Source: Chlamydiia bacterium (lineage in GTDB: Bacteria > Chlamydiota > Chlamydiia > Chlamydiales > FEN-1388). Taken from it: a stretch of 6,404 nucleotides of DNA. The translations under genes were made by a program, and so were the position numbers. The notes under the pieces are model-generated. The model had not been told where the DNA came from. It worked only from the letters and a program-made list of their open reading frames with translations, and did not search any database. The stretch is taken from the NCBI GenBank assembly GCA_028293095.1, contig JAQGPK010000102.1:1-6404 (forward strand). The letters are read 5' to 3'. Of this stretch, positions 4,801 to 6,404 are shown in pieces. Every line of letters starts with the position of its first letter. The stretch's first letter is position 1.

Positions 4801-6404
4801 TCAATTACTTCTTCAGTATGATGCAAGCTGTGGTATTAGTAGTAGAAAATCAACACTTCCGCCAGCTTTTCAATTAGCTTTACTTAATCCGAACAAAGAG
4901 TTGGCAAGAGAGTTGTTTTTATCGTTCTTTAGCGGTTTTAACGCTATCCGTCTAAGATTGTATGCTCAGGGGGTCGAAGACTTCATTCCCTACTGTATAC
5001 AAAATGCAAATCAAATTGTTGATCCAAGTAACCATATAGGAAATACAAATCCTTTAGAGATTGCCTACTTGGTACAAGACTTTCCGTTAGCCGTTGCTAT
5101 CGTTAAAGCGATGACTCCATCACAGGCGACTTCTTTTCTTGCACATTTACTTATAAAATATAAAACACCAATCATAGTTTATGCGGCTATGTACATGGTC
5201 GCTTGTATACGAAAAGATGAAAATAAGGCCATTTCGCTTTTGAAAGAAAAACAGCTACTTTCTTTTTCCTTTCCAGATGGAGAGTCTGCTTTACACATAG
5301 CTGTAAAGTATAATCTTTTTATAGTTATACAGCATCTTGTCGATAGGAAAATAGACATCAATAAGTCAAATAAACAGGGTAAAACTCCTTTGCATTTTGC
5401 AACTTACAATAACAGTCGTAAGAGTGTGCAGATTCTACTATCAGCACATGCAGATCCTATTCGATTAGATAACGCAAAAAATACTCCTTGGCATGTTTTT
5501 CGAGAGACTCTTTTAGTGGATAGAGAGCGCTTTTTAGAGGTTCCCTACCTTCTACAAGATTTACAGCTACTACAAGCGCGAATGATAATAAGCACTCAGA
5601 CAGAGATTACTTTAGCTCTCGCAACTATTAGGAAAAAGTTTCCAAAAGCTGCTACTGAATTTTTTGAATATGCTCAGTATCGCATCAATAGTGACCATAT
5701 GAAAAGAGCGGTGCGAAGTGATATTCCTGTAAAGCCTGTAAATGTCCATTTGAATGAGCTCTTAGGATTTTTTGATGCTATAAAATTTACGGACATTCAG
5801 AAGGATTCCTCTTATGATCAGGTCGCTTTTCAGCTCGATACAGGAACGACGGATACCAAGGAATTACGAGAGATACTAGAACAAGATTTTATTGTAAAAA
5901 TTCAAAAGAAAATTCCCTATCTTGGCACACCACCTGCAAAAACTCAGCATCTCCATGTTTTTTATGATACTATTGAGCGTGCTATTTCCCATACCATTTG
6001 CAAACTCCGAGAAATAAATGATCGAGCTCTCCAAGAAAAAGTAATTATTGAATACCTGAGAGCTGCAAAATTCTGTGGGGGACGGATTTTTAATGCGGCA
6101 CTTGATTGTTATGACTCTATTGTACGTGGAATAGAGGTGAGTTTTGAAAAGACAATTTATGAACTTGCAGGTGATCTTCGCAAAATTTTACTTGATAGCC
6201 TTGTCCCGTCAGGGCCTCAAAGCGTTCATGTAGCTAATGGCTATTTTTATCTTCTGGCAGCTGAGCTTAATCTACCAAATAAAGAATCGGCTTTTCAAGA
6301 TCCTTTGGCACCTGTGATTGACAAAAATTCTGTACGAGCTGCATTTTTTCGTCTCTATACAGCACTTTCTATCGTTAGCGTCTACTTTTTTGTACAGTTT
6401 CATG
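1823..6404 (+). CDS. Giant repeat-rich protein with helical solenoid and ankyrin repeats (3' end outside window)
   Basis: The frame is open for 1527 codons without a stop and runs off the window, so the full protein is larger. The start is well fixed: an in-frame TGA lies at 1811-1813 and the ATG at 1823 is the first start codon after it; the next in-frame ATG is residue 91. Layout by eye: polar N-terminus (MNSVNESLFKDS) without a signal peptide; about 19 helical repeats near 43 residues long (about 100-920); ankyrin segment (about 940-1235); helical C-terminal region with CGGR at 1418-1421. Ser/Asn-rich starts like this are compatible with type III secretion but do not prove it. No enzyme motif is recognised. 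Solenoids of this sort bind proteins or RNA, and large ankyrin proteins of intracellular bacteria are often secreted effectors, so a host-interaction or scaffold role is possible. Codon use is AT-rich like the neighbours, with no sign of decay. Confidence 0.93.
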   Translation, partial: MNSVNESLFKDSAYLNPLHILSIAANVVQDLSNIEVRAEDLRTIYVQATGFQLVDFILEAANFSVGEPIQTVYKQIADELVQPLRCPFPGMHHAICKLDQLDCPRLISLLFHYCPFENEYEDFIQAIGERFLALENDPFISTRGPAELIELVKIFENVSHTAIKNLLYRFLLEFLRPQRDGECKFAKLSLDDAISAVNCLVTKKDKDEELITLFSTKFVNKNKDGELDFSLYTSDQLLRLACGVSKYGDSRAFQKLGDVLLQECLRPERMTILQEKERGIQMLSCFTEKGPQAAPLFHQFSEYFFKKKSNDTIDLTQFSSSQIIELLGLFSSQGSEASQLLLTCQNVLLQRKKEAAIEEQVGADSLCVNLVIFCKSLYAIADRGCLQDSFMEVVEWVFKLQHDQIGEIPSLYLAELILACMTCAHDFDEHLWDDIFGYLLHLEQDSPDTAVSLPLFLKILSKSSANGYNGLIEEVRLFSTFFETFVTFYQKEKLAGRLTITPDEYAFLFRTGLGYFEIHRPDLLQVLFQELQQVSFDFAYAFKQYKTHELLQSILLLNGARFASLHPIMQQEFLSRKEEIRSICLKKVSSLILAFGRHPQINKEVFTFFEEMFLERASDWMKEVTPSGLSEIVCTFLDARCGSKWLYEVFQSRLIAINAQGNSPLHTISFTMICRLAIAFMKCGRGTFEFYKALESQFIARHTRLTEEDFVYFIEFLTALNLLSQKDAKYGAALKAVLIKDACKWLSSLSPQSLVQLLCLKDFPGDFSTLIPAFFLRPSIEDVNRRQLQALSFKELVFVATWLLQHQPQGYGLLVQLMKLELLLKREKMSELDSLEVFNFYIFFKKIALMGHGDVCHLLEIEFLRKEPDHPQKIQLCTESQLIELLRVNETGNSSQQFVKTCEEELFSRGLKAFKELIWKCMSLKALQFLERIQDVKQVDEKGNTLLHYAASCGAVDIVQALLNRGGLEINRVNFVGVSPLQYACYGLHKEVVQLLLQYDASCGISSRKSTLPPAFQLALLNPNKELARELFLSFFSGFNAIRLRLYAQGVEDFIPYCIQNANQIVDPSNHIGNTNPLEIAYLVQDFPLAVAIVKAMTPSQATSFLAHLLIKYKTPIIVYAAMYMVACIRKDENKAISLLKEKQLLSFSFPDGESALHIAVKYNLFIVIQHLVDRKIDINKSNKQGKTPLHFATYNNSRKSVQILLSAHADPIRLDNAKNTPWHVFRETLLVDRERFLEVPYLLQDLQLLQARMIISTQTEITLALATIRKKFPKAATEFFEYAQYRINSDHMKRAVRSDIPVKPVNVHLNELLGFFDAIKFTDIQKDSSYDQVAFQLDTGTTDTKELREILEQDFIVKIQKKIPYLGTPPAKTQHLHVFYDTIERAISHTICKLREINDRALQEKVIIEYLRAAKFCGGRIFNAALDCYDSIVRGIEVSFEKTIYELAGDLRKILLDSLVPSGPQSVHVANGYFYLLAAELNLPNKESAFQDPLAPVIDKNSVRAAFFRLYTALSIVSVYFFVQFH
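2120..4582 (+). other. Protein region: about 19 degenerate 43-residue helical repeats
   Basis: Residues about 100-920 of the giant protein repeat a pattern: a Ser/Thr/Pro turn, then a helix of the form L-x-x-[LI]-[LI]-x-x-F, then a looser second helix. Clear examples are PAELIELVKIF (anchor L148), SDQLLRLACGV (L237), SSQIIELLGLF (I323), PSGLSEIVCTF (L629), PQSLVQLLCL (L754), FKELVFVATWL (L796) and ESQLIELLRV (L882). Anchors I placed are 106, 148, 194, 237, 280, 323, 370, 413, 456, 505, 550, 591, 629, 673, 710, 754, 796, 837 and 882, with mean spacing 43 (range 37-49). Several anchors in weaker units are judgement calls. The form resembles octotricopeptide/FASTK-like helical hairpin repeats, but no family is established. 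Confidence 0.55.
4640..4942 (+). other. Protein region: first ankyrin block
   Basis: Residues about 940-1040 of the giant protein. The first unit is canonical: DEKGNTLLHYAASCGAVDIV, with His948 at the TPLH position and a following helix ending ALLNRG. The second reads VSPLQYACYGLHKEVVQLLL with Gln982 in place of His, 34 residues later. A third, worn unit (LPPAFQLALLNPNKELAREL) has Gln1017, 35 residues further. Ankyrin repeats are 33-residue protein-binding modules with no catalytic role. Confidence 0.85.
5276..5527 (+). other. Protein region: second ankyrin block
   Basis: Residues about 1152-1235. Three units are in strict 33-residue register, with the TPLH histidine at 1158 (DGESALHIAVKYN), 1191 (QGKTPLHFATYNN) and 1224 (AKNTPWHVF). 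Between this block and the first, residues about 1041-1151 hold only ankyrin-like traces, such as NPLEIAY (Glu1079) and TPIIVYAAMYM (Ile1118). The solenoid may therefore be continuous but worn in the middle. Confidence 0.87.
5528..6404 (+). other. Protein region: unnamed C-terminal helical domain with CGGR motif, incomplete
   Basis: Residues 1236 to at least 1527 follow the ankyrin repeats. The segment is mostly predicted-helix-like by composition and includes YLRAAKFCGGRIFNAALDCY (1411-1430; C1418-R1421) and VANGYFYLLAAELNLP further on. I do not recognise a named domain. The last visible residues (AAFFRLYTALSIVSVYFFV) are hydrophobic and could be a buried helix or the beginning of a membrane segment; the window ends too soon to tell. 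Confidence 0.4.

Noticed and set aside
3517..5361. Three - strand open frames (3517-3726, 4075-4338, 5179-5361) within the giant gene
   Set aside because: All lie opposite a continuous coding frame that shows protein repeats throughout, and none resembles a known protein.
1..6404. CRISPR array, tRNA or rRNA gene, insertion sequence or attachment site
   Set aside because: No spaced direct repeats, cloverleaf-like segment, transposase reading frame or terminal inverted repeats were seen.

Overview
The window looks like a chromosomal segment of a member of the Chlamydiae, most likely an environmental (amoeba-associated) lineage rather than a Chlamydia species. The small ribosomal protein S21 and the DnaJ protein both read like chlamydial family members, and rpsU followed directly by dnaJ is, as I recall it, the chlamydial gene order. 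The DNA is AT-rich. No genus can be fixed without a search.

Layout, all on the + strand. Bases 1-95 hold no gene I can assign; at most they carry the tail of an upstream gene. rpsU (159-341) has a good ribosome binding site and a plausible promoter in front of it. A 155-base gap follows, with a perfect TATAAT box and an inverted repeat placed where transcription would start. Then comes dnaJ (497-1669), complete and with all zinc ligands, closed by a strong 14-bp terminator hairpin (1677-1730). An AT-rich gap leads to a very large open reading frame that starts at 1823 and is still open at the window edge (at least 1527 codons).

The giant gene is the accessory part of the window and takes up 70% of it. 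My reading of the translation is: a short polar N-terminus; about 19 degenerate helical repeats spaced close to 43 residues (roughly residues 100-920); an ankyrin-repeat segment (about 940-1235) with two clear blocks and a worn middle; and a C-terminal helical region with a Cys-Gly-Gly-Arg motif that I cannot name. Two tandem protein-binding solenoids in one giant protein suggest a scaffold or a secreted host-interaction factor, but that role is inferred. rpsU and dnaJ are housekeeping genes of translation and protein folding. The terminator separates them from the giant gene, which appears to have its own promoter very close to its start codon.
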